This document shows, in pieces, positions 34,708 through 47,000 of a stretch of DNA of 64,000 nt (position 1 is the stretch's first letter; each line of letters begins with the position of its first letter). Under the pieces are notes generated by a model. The model saw only the letters and a list, made by a program, of their open reading frames with translations, had not been told where the DNA came from and did not search any database. The translations under genes and the position numbers were made by a program. The stretch is from Euptelea pleiosperma (Eukaryota; Streptophyta; Magnoliopsida; Ranunculales; Eupteleaceae), in assembly GCA_035048495.1 (NCBI GenBank), contig CM068541.1, positions 2,363,929-2,427,928 on the forward strand, in the 5' to 3' direction.

Positions 34708-37565
34708 ATTGTTAGTGGAAAAGTTTATTCTTGTCACTTCTCATCTAATCTTAATGATGTAATTATTCTATATGATCTTGGGCTTGTAGTTGAGACAACG
34801 ATTGGAGAATCAATATCATTGGATACAATAAAAGATGCCCGATTTCTCAACACTTCTTATCCTCAGTATCTTCTTTTGAGATTGACCTTCTTTGGAGAAA
34901 ATTGGCATAGATGTGTCTCCAAATTCATTAAGATCTAATATGCAAATCTCTTAACACTAACACTCATCTCGTTGCTTCCACATAGTCGACATAAATTCTT
35001 GGAAAAAGGAAAAGTATTTTCTCTCCATGCTCAATGATGGATAGGGCCACTTAAGCTTGAGGGTGGAGTCAATTTTGGCAGGGGAGTGTGTGGCATAACA
35101 AAGGTGAAGTAAAAAAAATTGGCCATCTTGGTCATTAGTTATATTACCAAAAAAAGGTGTGGTAGCATTTTCAGGTAATGAGATATGGTAATGATTTATC
35201 TACAAAAGAAACCCAAAGAATGGGCTATTCCCTCGGCCATGCACCAGGACCAACACATTAAGTGGATTTAGGCCCATTTATCCAACCTTATCTAGAATCC
35301 TCAATGTGATTTCATATTTTAGGATAGTTCTATTTCTATTAATGGAGTTTACTTGCTTACCTATCAAGAAAAAAATTCATGGAGTTTACTTTTTATCCAT
35401 TTGGTCTCAACTCTCAAGTTATTTAGGAAAGTGTTTGTCGGTAAGTTGAGTCGTTTACTTCAATTTTTAGAAGTTGGATCTAATTAGGAAAGCTTTCGGG
35501 TTGCTACCTAGCACTTCTATAAATACATCACATATTCCTTTATTTCATAGTGGAATAGTTAAGGAATTTGATTATTGGTAGTTTTGCTACTTTAGAGGAT
35601 GTGGCGTCCCAACCTTAGAGATTCCTCTTTGATGACATTGCAACAGACATTGTGAGTAGCACGAGGGTCTTCCTTCACTGCCATTTTCCTAGTCGAAGGT
35701 TTGCTTTCATCACCAATTTCTTCCACCATGAAAAATTTGTTTTCGCTGTAACTATTCTTGTGACGAAAATAAAATATTGCCACAAACAATTTTTGCACGA
35801 TGTCACTTTCCCTGTGAACATTTTCTTTCCGCAATCTCCCCCATTGAGGTACTATTCATCATGGTATTGTTCACTATGACATTGTTCTCTGCAGACTGTT
35901 CAATGCAACACTATTTACCACAGTACTGTTCAACTTCACCACAACAATAATCATTTATATACTATTCGTCGCAATATTGTTCATTGCAATAACTATTCAA
36001 TGCAGCACTATTCACCGTGACTTTTCTAATTGCTGCAAAACTTCATGGCCCATCTTAAAAGTCGGCAACTCAAGTCCATCAACCAAGCCAGAACACAAAC
36101 CCATTAGACCAATCCATTAAAAGAGAGAGAGAGAGAGAGAGAAAATCACAACTTCTTTCCCTGCATGCACTTACAAAGTGGACTGAGTGTAAGCCAGTAA
36201 TAAAACATTGAGTCTTTTGGAGGAATTTAGGCTTTAACAATGCTTGAGCGAAAAATAACCCCACAACTAGATGTGGCCGGCCCAAGATCCCAACTAGAGA
36301 CAAGTCCAAGTCTCTCCATCTCTCTTGGCAATCCTTGATAAATTCGGGACTGTACACATCAATTCGCAGCAGATTCCCACTTAGAGAGGCAATTCAAGCA
36401 CATGTACTCCATAGGCCATCCATCAGGAAAGACACCTATTCTTGGAATATTAGCCATGGACGAGCCCGATCCACTCCAAGGCAGGTCCGTCCAAGATCGC
36501 TTAGTTAAGGCCAAATTCTATTTAAGACATTTTTATCCTAGCTCATGTCTTGTCCAAGGCAAGTCCACCCAAGTCAATGTCCATCTGAATTGAGGTTCTG
36601 TCCAAAAAGATAGGCTTTATCCACATTAAGCCATCCAAGCCAATAAGTTCATGCAGCAAATAGATGTCATCCAATCCATAAATTCTATACACCTGCCTTT
36701 TCCCCCTAACCTGAGCAGTTGATGAATGAATGAGCCCCACACCAACTTGGCAACCTCCAATGATGCACATCTTCTCTCTCTTCAAGCAATATGATTAGAG
36801 ATATGTTTGGCAAGTGTTGAAGAAGTAGCCTTTGTGATCCCTTGCTTTCTCTATTGTTGGACATGAATCCCTATAGATGTTCCAAGCATTGGAAACATTT
36901 CTACCCCTCACCTGCGATTTGGTCAACACAAGGGCCTACACCATCCTTGTCTACCACTGTAATTGCGCATGATTACATCTCCAACTTGTTTGAGTTCTTT
37001 TACCAAAAGAGGGTTAGAGAATTGATATCATTTCTGCCATGATCTTTTCTACATACTTGATTTTTATTGTCGTGGGAGCGGAATCGTACACCCCCATGAT
37101 CCAACACTCAAAGTTCTCACTATCTTCGCTCTATTCTCATCATACATTGTACTCAGACCCTTGGGATCCCTTATTCTATCTTTCCATCAGTAATCTTGGA
37201 TTGCTAACCATATATTCAAGTTTGCACACTTATAGAAGATTGGTTTCTACCCATATATTGCTTGCTTAATGTGCTTCTTTGAGTTTTCTTGTGTTTTGTT
37301 ATTAAAAACATTGTTGTTGTTGCCTTGTATCCTAGATCTCATCGTTATTTAGATTTAAGGCAACATCACATCTTGTTCCCCTTGAATAGATCATATCATA
37401 ACAGTGTGAAGCACAATACCAAAGAATACCTATGGTCTAGACACAAACAAACTGTTGCATAGATATAGGTATGGGTGTCAATATCCGACATGGGTGCAAA
37501 GTGTTCGTTCAACGAACCTTAAAAATAGGATAGTATACTTTAAATAGTGTAAAACAAAGCAATTG
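34708..37565. other. Intergenic stretch with degenerate ACTATTCA mini-repeats
   Basis: No recognisable gene. At 35640-36030 there are many short CACTATTCAYC / TACTGTTCA repeats. A (GA)n run lies at 36121-36142. The segment 36050-37330 has short ORFs on both strands and no motif I recognise; it could be retrotransposon leader or LTR sequence. Confidence 0.4.
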
Positions 37566-38320
37566 CTTTGGCAGATCAGATAGGCGATTCTCCGTCCGTT
37601 CTTTTTATGTGATGCTAGACAAGGTTTGGAGGTCTTCACCGGCGGTATCTCACATTACTTGGAGACACTCTTTCCCTCCGACCAAGATATGGGGGTCGAA
37701 GGTTCCTTCTAAAGTTGTTTTCTTTGTGTGGTTTGCCTCTTTTGGGAAGATTCTCACTGTGGATAACCTAATCAAAAGAAATAGGGTGTTGGTGAATTAT
37801 TGCATTATGTGCAAGGAAGCAGGGGAATTGGTGAGCCAACTTCTGTTGCATTGTAGGGTTGCATGGGAGGTTTGGAGCCTTTTCTTTAGGTCCTTCAGGA
37901 TTTGTTGGGTTCTCTCCGGGTCCATTCTAGAGACTGCGTAACTGGACACACCATATTTTCCCTCTTTTGGTCATAGACTTTGGAGTCTATTGCCCTTAGC
38001 GGTCTGGTGGGGTATTTGGAAGGAGAGAAATAACAAGGTCTTCGAGGGCAAAGAGGATTCTAGCTTTGACATCTTGCTATCTATCAAGGCACTCATTTAC
38101 CTTTGGTCTAAGCTTTTTGAGGAGTGCAAAGGGTTATCATTTGAGGATCGGTATTCCGATGGGATTCTATTATGCTTAGGAGTAACTAGGAGCTCTTATT
38201 TTTCCTATTGTTTTTACCTTTGCTTTGTGGAGGTCTCTTCGACCTTCCGATTTCGCTTAGTTGTACTCTTCTTCCTTTATATAGATTATTTTAACCTTAT
38301 CAATAAATTCACAATCAATA
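37566..38320 (+). mobile_element. LINE tail (L1-d) with zf-RVT domain
   Basis: Reads KVPSKVVFFVWFASFGKILTVDN, NYCIMCKEAGELVSQLLLHC, WEVWSLFF, then PLAVWWGIWKERNNKVFEGKED, in two frames separated by a stop near 37941. It is closely similar to the zf-RVT of L1-c. No duplication was found. Confidence 0.8.
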
Positions 38321-39063
38321 GATTCTAAAGTATCCATTGATATTACCAATCAAAAAGGATCTCAGGCACATTATCTAGAGTTGCTACTTGCTAGGCTTCT
38401 TCCATCTACAAGACTAACAGATAATATGCCAATCTACCTTGGCCTCACTAGGATCAAGATTCTTAAGGAAGACAGGAAACAGGAATGTCTACCTAACCTA
38501 AAGACCGTCATTTAGATCTCTAATTCCTTGATATTTCTACTTCTAGAATGACAATGCTGAAACTACTAGAAAGGCAGATTGTTAGGATAAAATACGTATG
38601 CTGCCTCGGATCTCAGGCTCGGTAACTAAAGCGGCAGCGACATCTCTATCGAGCTTGTTTAGATTCAGGGCTTGGAATGAGTGGAAGATAGGAAAGACAT
38701 CAACTGGATGAAATTAATGGGACCAAGAGACTCGAGATCATGTGGTAATCCCATATTCCTATATACATTTCTAGATAATAAATAACCCCGACTACAAGTA
38801 GCTCCTCACCCCATCGTAGGGTTCCAACACTCGGTTCATGTAACATTCCTGTGCCGACTAAATTTTCCCCACTTCTATGGGTATATAAACCCGAATCCCG
38901 AATATGCATCTTAAAAAACAGTAACACATTGTACCAGAAGAGATTCTTAATCTTCAGGATCAGCATTTGAAATGGATTACGAGTGAAATACAATAACAAT
39001 CATTATTTACTTAGCTAAAAACCACATCAGGAAGATATAAAATAAAATAATTTCACAATAAAT

Positions 39064-39753
39064 TCAAGGAGGAATTCTATTTCTCATTATAATCTGAGTC
39101 ATTTTCAACCCAATCAAGGTGACATTTCTAGCACCAACAAAACTTGATCTTTGAAACAAACCCTTTATTTGCCCCAATTCCTCGTCCGAGCATTCATCGA
39201 CAGCAAGAACACAAATTCCACCAGGCCGAACCGTTCTTTCCAATTCGGCAACAAACCGATGCGGAAACAACGCCTCGGCTAGGTGAGTGCTGAACCCTAC
39301 ATCGAAGACCCCATCAAAGAACGGGAGATTATGAGGGTCGGCTCTACTCACCAGTGGCAGCGAATCGATGAGCTCGACTCCGGTAACATCAATCACACCC
39401 ATCTCTGATAGCGCCATTACTTCGTGGCCGGCGCCGGCTGAGACGCAGAGAACCTTGGAGTGATTGGTGAGGAACCCCAGATTTTGGATTCCATGGAAGA
39501 ATTCGGTGAAGGAAATGACCTTCTTTCGCCAGTCTTTGGTGGACCAGATGCGTTTGTTTTTCTTTTCGATCGAAACAAGTTCACGGTGGGTGGACTCGCA
39601 GGAAGATTTGGGGAATTTGATAAGCGTTTTGGGGTCTGAGTCTGAGATGCATGTTTCTGGGGTTTGGATGAAGAGGAGGACGAGAGTGAGAGTGGCGATG
39701 GTGATGGATGCGTAGGATAACCGGTTGAGCAGAGCTTGTATGTGCCTGTCCAT
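39064..39753 (-). CDS. Membrane-anchored SAM-dependent methyltransferase-like protein
   Basis: A single exon of 229 residues from ATG at 39753 (MDRHIQALLNRLS). Residues 13-29 form one hydrophobic segment (ASITIATLTLVLLFIQT), suggesting a type II signal anchor. A class I methyltransferase fold follows: motif I VLCVSAGAGHEV, post-I VTGVELID, motif II-like FFDGVFDVGFSTHLAEAL and the RTVRPGGICVLAV motif. This fits a plant methyltransferase type 11 family (At1g24480-like from memory); substrate unknown. The frame is also open upstream to an ATG at 39870, but that extension (MWASSASLYS...) is read partly from a MITE starting at 39842 and is unlikely to be the true N-terminus. Motif I lacks the usual acidic first residue (CVSAGAG), so activity is uncertain. 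Confidence 0.8.
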   Translation of the reverse strand: MDRHIQALLNRLSYASITIATLTLVLLFIQTPETCISDSDPKTLIKFPKSSCESTHRELVSIEKKNKRIWSTKDWRKKVISFTEFFHGIQNLGFLTNHSKVLCVSAGAGHEVMALSEMGVIDVTGVELIDSLPLVSRADPHNLPFFDGVFDVGFSTHLAEALFPHRFVAELERTVRPGGICVLAVDECSDEELGQIKGLFQRSSFVGARNVTLIGLKMTQIIMRNRIPP

Positions 39754-39841
39754 TTCTTCAGAAACAAAGAAAACCTTTCCTCCTTCCAGCGAACAGGACA
39801 AATCTAGTCTGCAACTATTTGCAGACTTGGTGCAACTAGGA

Positions 39842-40187
39842 GAGTAAAGCGAAGCCGATGAGGCCCACAAGATGGGCCACGTGGCATTTTTTTAGAGGAC
39901 ACTGACCGGATGTTTGGCCAATCCTTAGATAAACCTAAAACCAAAAATCAACCTGATTAGTGATCCCTAAGCGTTGGATTGGAGTCATTTTCACGGGTGG
40001 ATTTTAACCGTGGGAATTTGAGGATTATTGACCATTATTTGGGGTACAAGGATCCAATGGTTTGAAATCAATAATCAATAATCAGGCTGATTTTTGGTTT
40101 GTACTTTATAGGTCCCACAACACCATCATCATCCTCTAAAAGTATGCCACGTGGCTTATATTCTGGGCAGTCCGCGAAGTTTTACTC
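39842..40187. mobile_element. Foldback MITE, GAGTAAAAC family, copy 3
   Basis: 346 bp, ends GAGTAAAGCGAAG and GCGAAGTTTTACTC, with GGCCACGTGGC and GCCACGTGGC near the two ends. It lies 88 bp upstream of the methyltransferase start codon, so it sits in its 5' UTR or core promoter. Confidence 0.8.
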
Positions 40188-40348
40188 AGACGGGCCCAAC
40201 CCGAGCTTGACGGGCTCAACCCGACCTTGAGTTGGGCTTGGGTTGAACCATCCATTTTAGGAATTGTTATAATGTAGAACGGTCCACTGCATTTTAAAAA
40301 CTTAATTAGGCCCTTTAAAAACTCAAAAGAATGGGTACATGTTTGTGT

Positions 40349-41062
40349 CTAAGTTTTAAGAGTCCGTCTAGAGCTACACCCATTTCTTACATCCACTTCT
40401 TACACCCGAGGTTGGGGCCCACATGGAGATCATTTTGGACAATCCAACCGCACAATGAGTTTTAAATACTATGGTTACCCTTCTCACAAAAAATCAGGAC
40501 AATTCGACATTCTTAACCTCATGAAAATTTGACTTTAATTTTAAAAATCCAGACCATCCAATTAAACCATTATTTTCGGTCAATTTTTTATATAGTTAGG
40601 GATGTCGAAGTGAACTAATTTTTGGCAACGATGATCATCATGGCAAGGACAACTCAATGTATGGTTGGATTGTCCAACATGATCTCCATGTAGGCCCCAA
40701 CCTCGGGTGTAAGAAGTGGATGTAAGAAATGGGTGTAGCTCTAGACGGACTCAAGTTTTAAAACTCGGTAATTACAAAAAAAAAAAAAATTTTAAACTCG
40801 GAAGTCCATTGGGAGAGTCACCTCAAAAACTTGGCAAGTCATTAAATTAATTATTAAATATTTAAATATATAAAAATTAATATTTATTAAAAAACTTTGA
40901 AAATCTATAAAATATAGTAAAAAAATTAGAAATTAAAAAAAAACATCTAATTTTGAGTCGACTCAGCCTTTAAATAGTTGACTTTATAAAGACTCGTCCA
41001 AGTTCCGAGTCAACTTGGGCTCGACCGAGGCCCAAGTCACCTCAGCGAGTTTTAAAACATAG
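40349..41062. mobile_element. hAT-like 'word' element E (GAGTC / ACTCGG word), with a nested MITE
   Basis: Ends CTAAGTTTTAAAACTCG (once the nested MITE is removed) and GCGAGTTTTAAAACATAG are near-perfect inverts. A perfect 8-bp duplication GTTTGTGT flanks it (40341-40348, 41063-41070). The inside holds ACTCGG, GAGTC and GGCCCAAGTC words. Without the nested MITE and its duplication the element is 312 bp. Confidence 0.85.
40360..40752. mobile_element. Mutator-like MITE with ~90-bp TIR, nested in element E
   Basis: 393 bp, ends GAGTCCGTCTAGAGCTACAC and GTGTAGCTCTAGACGGACTC, with arms matching for about 90 bp and a perfect 9-bp duplication AAGTTTTAA (40351-40359, 40753-40761). The target is the terminal inverted repeat of the host element. 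A decayed relative is at 57930-58200. Confidence 0.9.
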
Positions 41063-41650
41063 GTTTGTGTTCCAAAGACTCTAATCTTAAGAGAGTTTTA
41101 CTTTGGCACTCCCATGCTCCTGGGCACTTGGCCACCACTACTTCTATTTGCTTAAGAGGCGTTTGGGAACAAGAAGTAAAACGATAGAAGTTACTAGTTG
41201 ATTTTTTACCACTTAAAAAGTCGTAGAAATTAAAATTGTTGGGAGGCGTTCTAATTTTTGAGAAATAATTTCTTTTAGAAGTTAAAAGCTAAAAAATTTA
41301 GCTTCAGTTTTAAGTTAGTTTTTAACTTTTCAAAAGTTAAAATATGAAACACATCCAAATCGACTTTTTAAGTCCATAAATTGCCTTTTTTTTTTTTTTT
41401 GTGTTGCAAAGGCCCCCTTAGTTATTTGGAAAAATAACTTTTAAGTCTATATTTACAAAAATATCGACCATTAAGTCCCCTCTACCAAACTATGGACACT
41501 TTGGTTAAATTGTCTGCCCATTAAGGCCTTTTTTTAAAAAAAAAATACATACTACTCTCTAGCTAATGTCAGTTTGAATTGATAGCATCAGTTTGATTTG
41601 AGGTTTGATTGACGCACAGTACCGTACGTCAGTTTTGTTCAGCTCTTTCC

Positions 41651-41745
41651 TCAATTTTCTTGCTCTACAGCTTTTTTCCCTCAATTTTCTTGCTCTACAG
41701 CTTTTTTCCCTCAATTTTCTTACTCTACAACTCTTTCCCTCCATT
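41651..41745. repeat. 30-bp tandem repeat, three copies
   Basis: Exact 30-bp period starting TCAATTTTCTTGCTCTACAG at 41651, 41681 and (slightly altered) 41711. Confidence 0.9.
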
Positions 41746-42049
41746 TCTTTCCTTTATAGCTCTTTGCAACTCACTTATACTCCGTCCAAGGTGAAGAAAG
41801 ACGAAGGTGATTCCAATTTGAAAGATTTTCTTCCAGTCATCTATTTTATAGCATCTCGGTTATCTTCCACAGTTCTTTGAAGACGAATAAAGATGGCAAC
41901 GCTGGTTTCAAGGGTTAGTTAAGAAAAAAGAATGTGAAGGAGGAACAAAGAAGAAGATGGTTATCGCTTTCATTTTCGTTAAGCAAGAATCTTCAAAGAA
42001 GAAGCTGAAGAAGATGATTATCACTTTCATTTTTGTTAAGCAAGAATCG

Positions 42050-42760
42050 TCTCTCAAATTTTAGTAATGAAATTCGCGAAACTAGTTGACCCAAGACCAT
42101 TTTTCCCAAACTGATTGAATCAGTACCATTTTCACCAAACTAGTTGACCCAATACCATTTTCACGATGTCTGTCTCTGTTTCTAATTTGAGTATTGAGCT
42201 CAACTTAGTTGAAACACTAACACAGTTGGACTATAATGAAAAGATGATGAGAAAATACATCTCAACGAAGAAGAACTCATGCAACAATGGTGGAAACAAA
42301 TAATTTTTTTTTTCTAAAAAACTGTTCAACTTGGTTGAACCAATACGTTTTCATAAAGTCGATATTTGTTCTTAGGTTGAGTATTGAACTCAACTTGATT
42401 GAATTAGTAATACAGTGAGACAATAAAATATCTCTACAAAAGGAACTCTTATAACAATGGTGAAACATATTTTTTTTTTTCAAAGAAACAGCTCAACTTG
42501 GTTGAACCAGTACTATTTTCATGAAGCCTGTAGTTGTTTTCAATTTGAGTTTGAGCACAACTTAGTCGAATCACTAACAAAATTAGACGATAATTAAGAG
42601 AAGATGGGAAAATACACAACGAAAAGAACCCCCTGTAACAATAGTGAAACAGACAAAATTCTGTTAAAGGAATTACTCAACTTGGTCGAACCAGTACCAT
42701 TTTCACTAAGTTAACATTTTATTTTCAGTTTGAATACTAAATCTTAAAACCTACAAGCAA
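42050..42760. repeat. Degenerate tandem array, units of 167-191 bp
   Basis: Four units anchored by CAACTTGGTTGAACCAGTAC-like text at about 42136, 42327, 42494 and 42678, each followed by ATTTTCA, a TTGAGT stretch and AACAATGGTGAAAC. Confidence 0.75.
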
Positions 42761-43614
42761 AGCTTCATCTCTCTGACTGTTTCTCTTTTATAAGGCATGT
42801 TTGAAACTTTGTTTCACTCTAAATACCTTCTCTATTCCTCTAACCGTTTTTAAGTCGGTATTTCATTTCAAGTTTGAGTATTGAGCTCAAACTGGTTGAA
42901 CCAGTAACAATGGTGAAACGAATGTCACAAATATTTCAAAGAGATTAAGTCTTCAAGTGTCGTGAACGAGAAATTGTACCTTTGTCAGTCAAGGATGATG
43001 GCATTGTCGTCTTTTCATTATGATTTTAAATATATTTAACAGTAAAAGTAACCAAATAAGACTTATTAGTCCATACTTTGATAAAGCAATATTAATTGGA
43101 ATCGAAAATTTTTCTACGGCTTGAATGGTCGAGTCGTACGTACACTAGGGACTTTTTGATACTTTTCGCTAGTTATTTTCCTTGTTTATGAACATTGGGG
43201 CTGAGGAGACCCCATTTTTCTAACCCCTCTCGGTTCGTGTGCTAGGCCGTTGATTTCAAGAATCCAACGGTGGTTGTCAGCACCGAGTTGGCCTCACTTT
43301 TTTCACTTTTGGTGGCATTGACAACCACTGTTGGATTCATGAAATCCACAGTGGAGCATGCGAACACCAAGAGGGGTCAGAAAAAAGGGATCCTCAGCCT
43401 GAGCCTCATATATTAGGAAAGGAGTAATTACTTTTGCCACAATAGGCCCTTTGACCATCGTCAGAATATTCCTTATCACAATTATTTGGGGTTAGCCCTT
43501 ATGGAAATGGGCAATTAAAGCCCATCAACTTTTTAGTTATTCTCTCACATTGGGAGCCAATTTTTTTTGCGTAAATTTGTGATGACACACATTGATCATC
43601 AACGTTGATCACGG

Positions 43615-43885
43615 GCCATAGTATGGGCCACACGGTATTTGGCCCATCCCTAGGTGCACCCACAGACCAAAACCCAGCCTGATTAGTGATTTCTAACCGT
43701 TGAATTTGATTCTTTTTCATGGGAATATTTTTAACCGTTGGATTCAAACATAATTTGGGGTACTTAGATCAATAGGTTAGAAAATATTAATGAGGCTCAT
43801 TTTTGGTATATTGGTCCACTTAGGGACGAGCCAAACATCCATGCGGTCAGTGGTCTCTAAGAGTATTACACGTGACAAAGCGAAT
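43615..43885. mobile_element. Decayed GAGTAAAAC-family MITE upstream of MORF9
   Basis: Keeps the family's subterminal text (GGGCCACACGG, CCTGATTAGTGATTTCTAA, GCCAAACATCCATGCGGTCA) in foldback arrangement; termini are eroded. Its right edge is about 118 bp before the MORF9 ATG. Confidence 0.65.
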
Positions 43886-44003
43886 TTTTCCCCACATGCT
43901 GGTGGCTTAAACCCCAAAAAAATCCGCCCCCAAGTATAAATAAATCTACCCTTCCACCTTATCTATGCAACTCTCCCTCTCTCTCTCCGGTGCTCCTGCT
44001 CTA

Positions 44004-47000
44004 ATGGCGACATTCAACGCCTCTGTCCTCCCCAAAACCATAATTTCCTTGTCTTCTAATTTTTCAGAATCAAACTCTAGGTCTTCTTTTCCAATCTCCG
44101 CATCGATTTCTCGGGTTCGATTCAACACTCTATCTTACTTCTCGTCTCGTCCTTCTTCGAGCTATTCTGCAATTCGGACGTCGATTCGAGCGGCGGTCGA
44201 CGGTGAGTACTCTTCAAAGAGGAGCAGCAGCAATGAGCCTAGGGAGACTATCTTGCTACCCGGCTGTGATTACAATCACTGGCTCATCGTGATGGAGTTC
44301 CCGAAAGATCCAGCGCCCACGAGAGAGCAGATGATCGACACGTATCTCAATACTCTCGCTACCGTATTGGGAAGGTACGTATTTGGTCCATGGTTTTGCT
44401 TTTTCTGCTCTTCGCATTTCTTGTTAGAAAATATTTGGTGGTAGATAGATTTTAGGAACTACATGGGATGGGAGAGATTATAGGAATCGTGGGAGAAGAA
44501 GAGACTTTTTGGATAGAGTTTTAGCAAATAGTAGAAAGTGAGGAGTCGGATAGATGGGGATAGGAGAGATTGTAGAGTAAGGAACTAAAGATAGATATGA
44601 GAAGAGATATAACTGATAAAATTTAACTCTAAAAAGTTTAGGACGAAAAGCACAAAAATTCAGAAAAATGTAAAATCCTAATCTTAACTAAAACACAAGC
44701 AGAACCATAACTGATAAAAAAATATTAACGCTAAAAGCCATAACTAAAAAATTTCGAAAATTTCCTTGATTCATAAAAAAAAATCGTAATTCTAACCTAA
44801 ATAACATGGTTTTATAAATCTACAACATTAAAGTTTAGAAAAAAATCGACATATTTCACACTAATCCTAACTCGAGCGGTTTCAGGCTTGCAAGTAAACT
44901 TGGACAAGACTAAGGTGTTTGGGATCAGGGATGTGGAGAATATTAATGGATTGGTAGGTATCCTTGGGTGTGGTCTTGACAGTTTTCCTACTACGTGTTT
45001 GGGTCTTCCTCTTAGGGCAAGCTATAAATCTAAGGCCCTAAAAAGGGTCAGTTGGCTAAACATGCCACGCTCTCCCTCGATTGGTGAGTGCTGTATAGCT
45101 ATCAAGACATATGGCCAACATAATTTATGTACCATTATAGTGTTGGCTAGCTCAGCTGACCCTCACAAAATTTCAAAAAATAAATAATAGATCTAAGGCC
45201 CTATGGGATCCGGTCATAGAGAGGTTTGGGAACAGGCTAGCTATGTGGAAGGCCAAATATCTCTCGAAAGGGGGCAAGCTGGTGCTTATCAAGCATACCC
45301 TCTCCAATTTGCCCATCTAGTATTTATCGTTGTTCTCCATTTCTAAGGGTGTTGCGAACATTCTGGAGAAGTTCATGTGGGATTTCTTATGGAACGGTAG
45401 AGGTGAGGTTGGCCGACTACATTTGGTCGATTGGAAGACGGTGTGTTGCACTAAGTCTCAAGGGAGATTGGGGATCAAGAATATCACAGTTATGAATAAA
45501 GCTTTGTTGAGCAAATGGCTGTGGGGGTTTAGTGTGGAGACTACTAGTTTGTGGAGGAGAGCGGTTGTGGGTAAATTTGGTGCCATGGAGCTTGGTTGAG
45601 ATGGTATAAAGTTCATTCATCATATTGTTGCAGTATATGGAGGGGTATTATGAAGATTTTTTTGGAAATTTGCCAGGGGTATTCTGTATAAGGTGGGGAT
45701 TGGAGACAGGGTTAGATTCTGGGAAGATAAGTGGTGTGGCGAAGTTCCTCTCATGGAGGAGTTTTCGGGTCTTTTCTCCCTGTTAGACAAGAAGAATTGT
45801 TCTATCCAGGTTTATTCCTCTCGTGAAGGGGGGGATCTGTCTTGGAACTTCAGTTTTAGGAGAAGACTTAATGACTAAAAGATAGAGTCTGTGTCTAGTC
45901 TTCTCTTACGTCTACGGGATTGTATTCTTTCCCTTTTGGTTCAGGAGAAGCGTCTTTAGAGATGGCATGTTTTCGGTTCGATCGTTCTATAGGGCCTTAG
46001 GCCTTCAGGCAATAGTTATCCTACTTTGTTCGTTTGGACTCTTTTGGAGATCCAAGTTACCTTCCAAGATAGCTTTCTTTTTGTGGATAGCTTCTTTGGA
46101 TACAATTCTGACGGTCGATCACTTGATTGCTAGAAGGATCATTATCGTAGATTTCCATTCTACGTGTAAAAATGGAGGGGAGTCGGTTAACCATCTTGTT
46201 TTGCATTGCGACGTGATGAGGGAAGTTTCATCTTCGTTTTTTGCAAATTTCGAGATGTCTTGGTTGATGCCTAGATCTATGCTTGAGCTGATGTCTGGCA
46301 CACGATCACCTTCTCTTTGAGAGGACGAGTGTTATGGCATTTCTTTCCCTTCAAGATGTCTCGGTTGATGCCTAGATCTATGCTTGAGCTGGTGTCCGGC
46401 AAACGATCACCTTCTCTTCGAGAGGACGAGTGTTATGGCGTTTCCTTCCCTTTGAGATTAATTTGGGATTCTGGAAGGAGAGAAATCATAGTCTTTGAGG
46501 GGAAGAAGAGGTGGCTAGCATTGTCCTTAACATTAGGGGTCTAATGTTTTTGTGGTCTAAGATCGTCATAGAATGTAGAGGTCTTTTCTTTGAGTATTTT
46601 TTCTTCCGTTGGGATCTCGTTTGTTCTAGGGAAGGCAACTAGATTTCGTTCCTTTTGTTCTTTGTTTTTTGGTTGTTTGGGAGTCATTGCTTTATGTAGG
46701 TCATATCGACCTCTTAGGCTACTCGTGTAATCTTTTTGGCTTGTGCCTTTATTGAATTCTAAACAAAATTGTTTAGAAAAAAAATTGAAAAAACAATTAA
46801 AAAATGGTTTGTTACAAAAATATAGCTACAAATATTATAGTTATTAATTCAAGAAAAAACGCCAATCGGAACTACAATGATAAGGTTTTGTAAACCTATA
46901 ACTGAAATTTTGAACAAAAATAGATAGAACCATAACTCATGAAAAAATACTAACTGTAATAATTAATAACAAAAAATAATAATAAATAAAAATAGGAAAC

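Larger units (their letters stand above)
41063..43614. other. Intergenic stretch with tandem repeats
   Basis: No gene recognised. It contains a GGCGTTTGGGAACAAG-type transposon fragment (41155-41415), a 30-bp tandem repeat and a longer degenerate array, listed separately. A GACAACC / GGTTGTC foldback lies near 43250-43345. Confidence 0.45.
44880..46790 (+). mobile_element. LINE fragment (L1-e) in MORF9 intron 1
   Basis: Decayed ORF2 C-terminal half: [94 protein letters not shown], zf-RVT remnants. It contains an internal SINE-like insertion and a 101-bp duplication. It lies in sense orientation in the intron, inside an A-rich degenerate repeat field (44590-44880 and 46790-47400). Confidence 0.85.

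Noticed and set aside
35640..36030. Possible coding repeat protein over the ACTATTCA mini-repeats
   Set aside because: Frames are open by chance on both strands; the unit is irregular and not a multiple of three.
39417..39767. 116-codon minus-strand ORF overlapping the methyltransferase
   Set aside because: Alternative frame of the same exon, low-complexity Ser/Pro; the other frame carries the methyltransferase motifs.
39754..39870. N-terminal 39 codons of the longest methyltransferase frame
   Set aside because: Begins inside a MITE and precedes a better start directly before the membrane anchor.
41651..42760. Possible CRISPR-like direct repeats
   Set aside because: Head-to-tail tandem repeats without spacers, in a plant genome.
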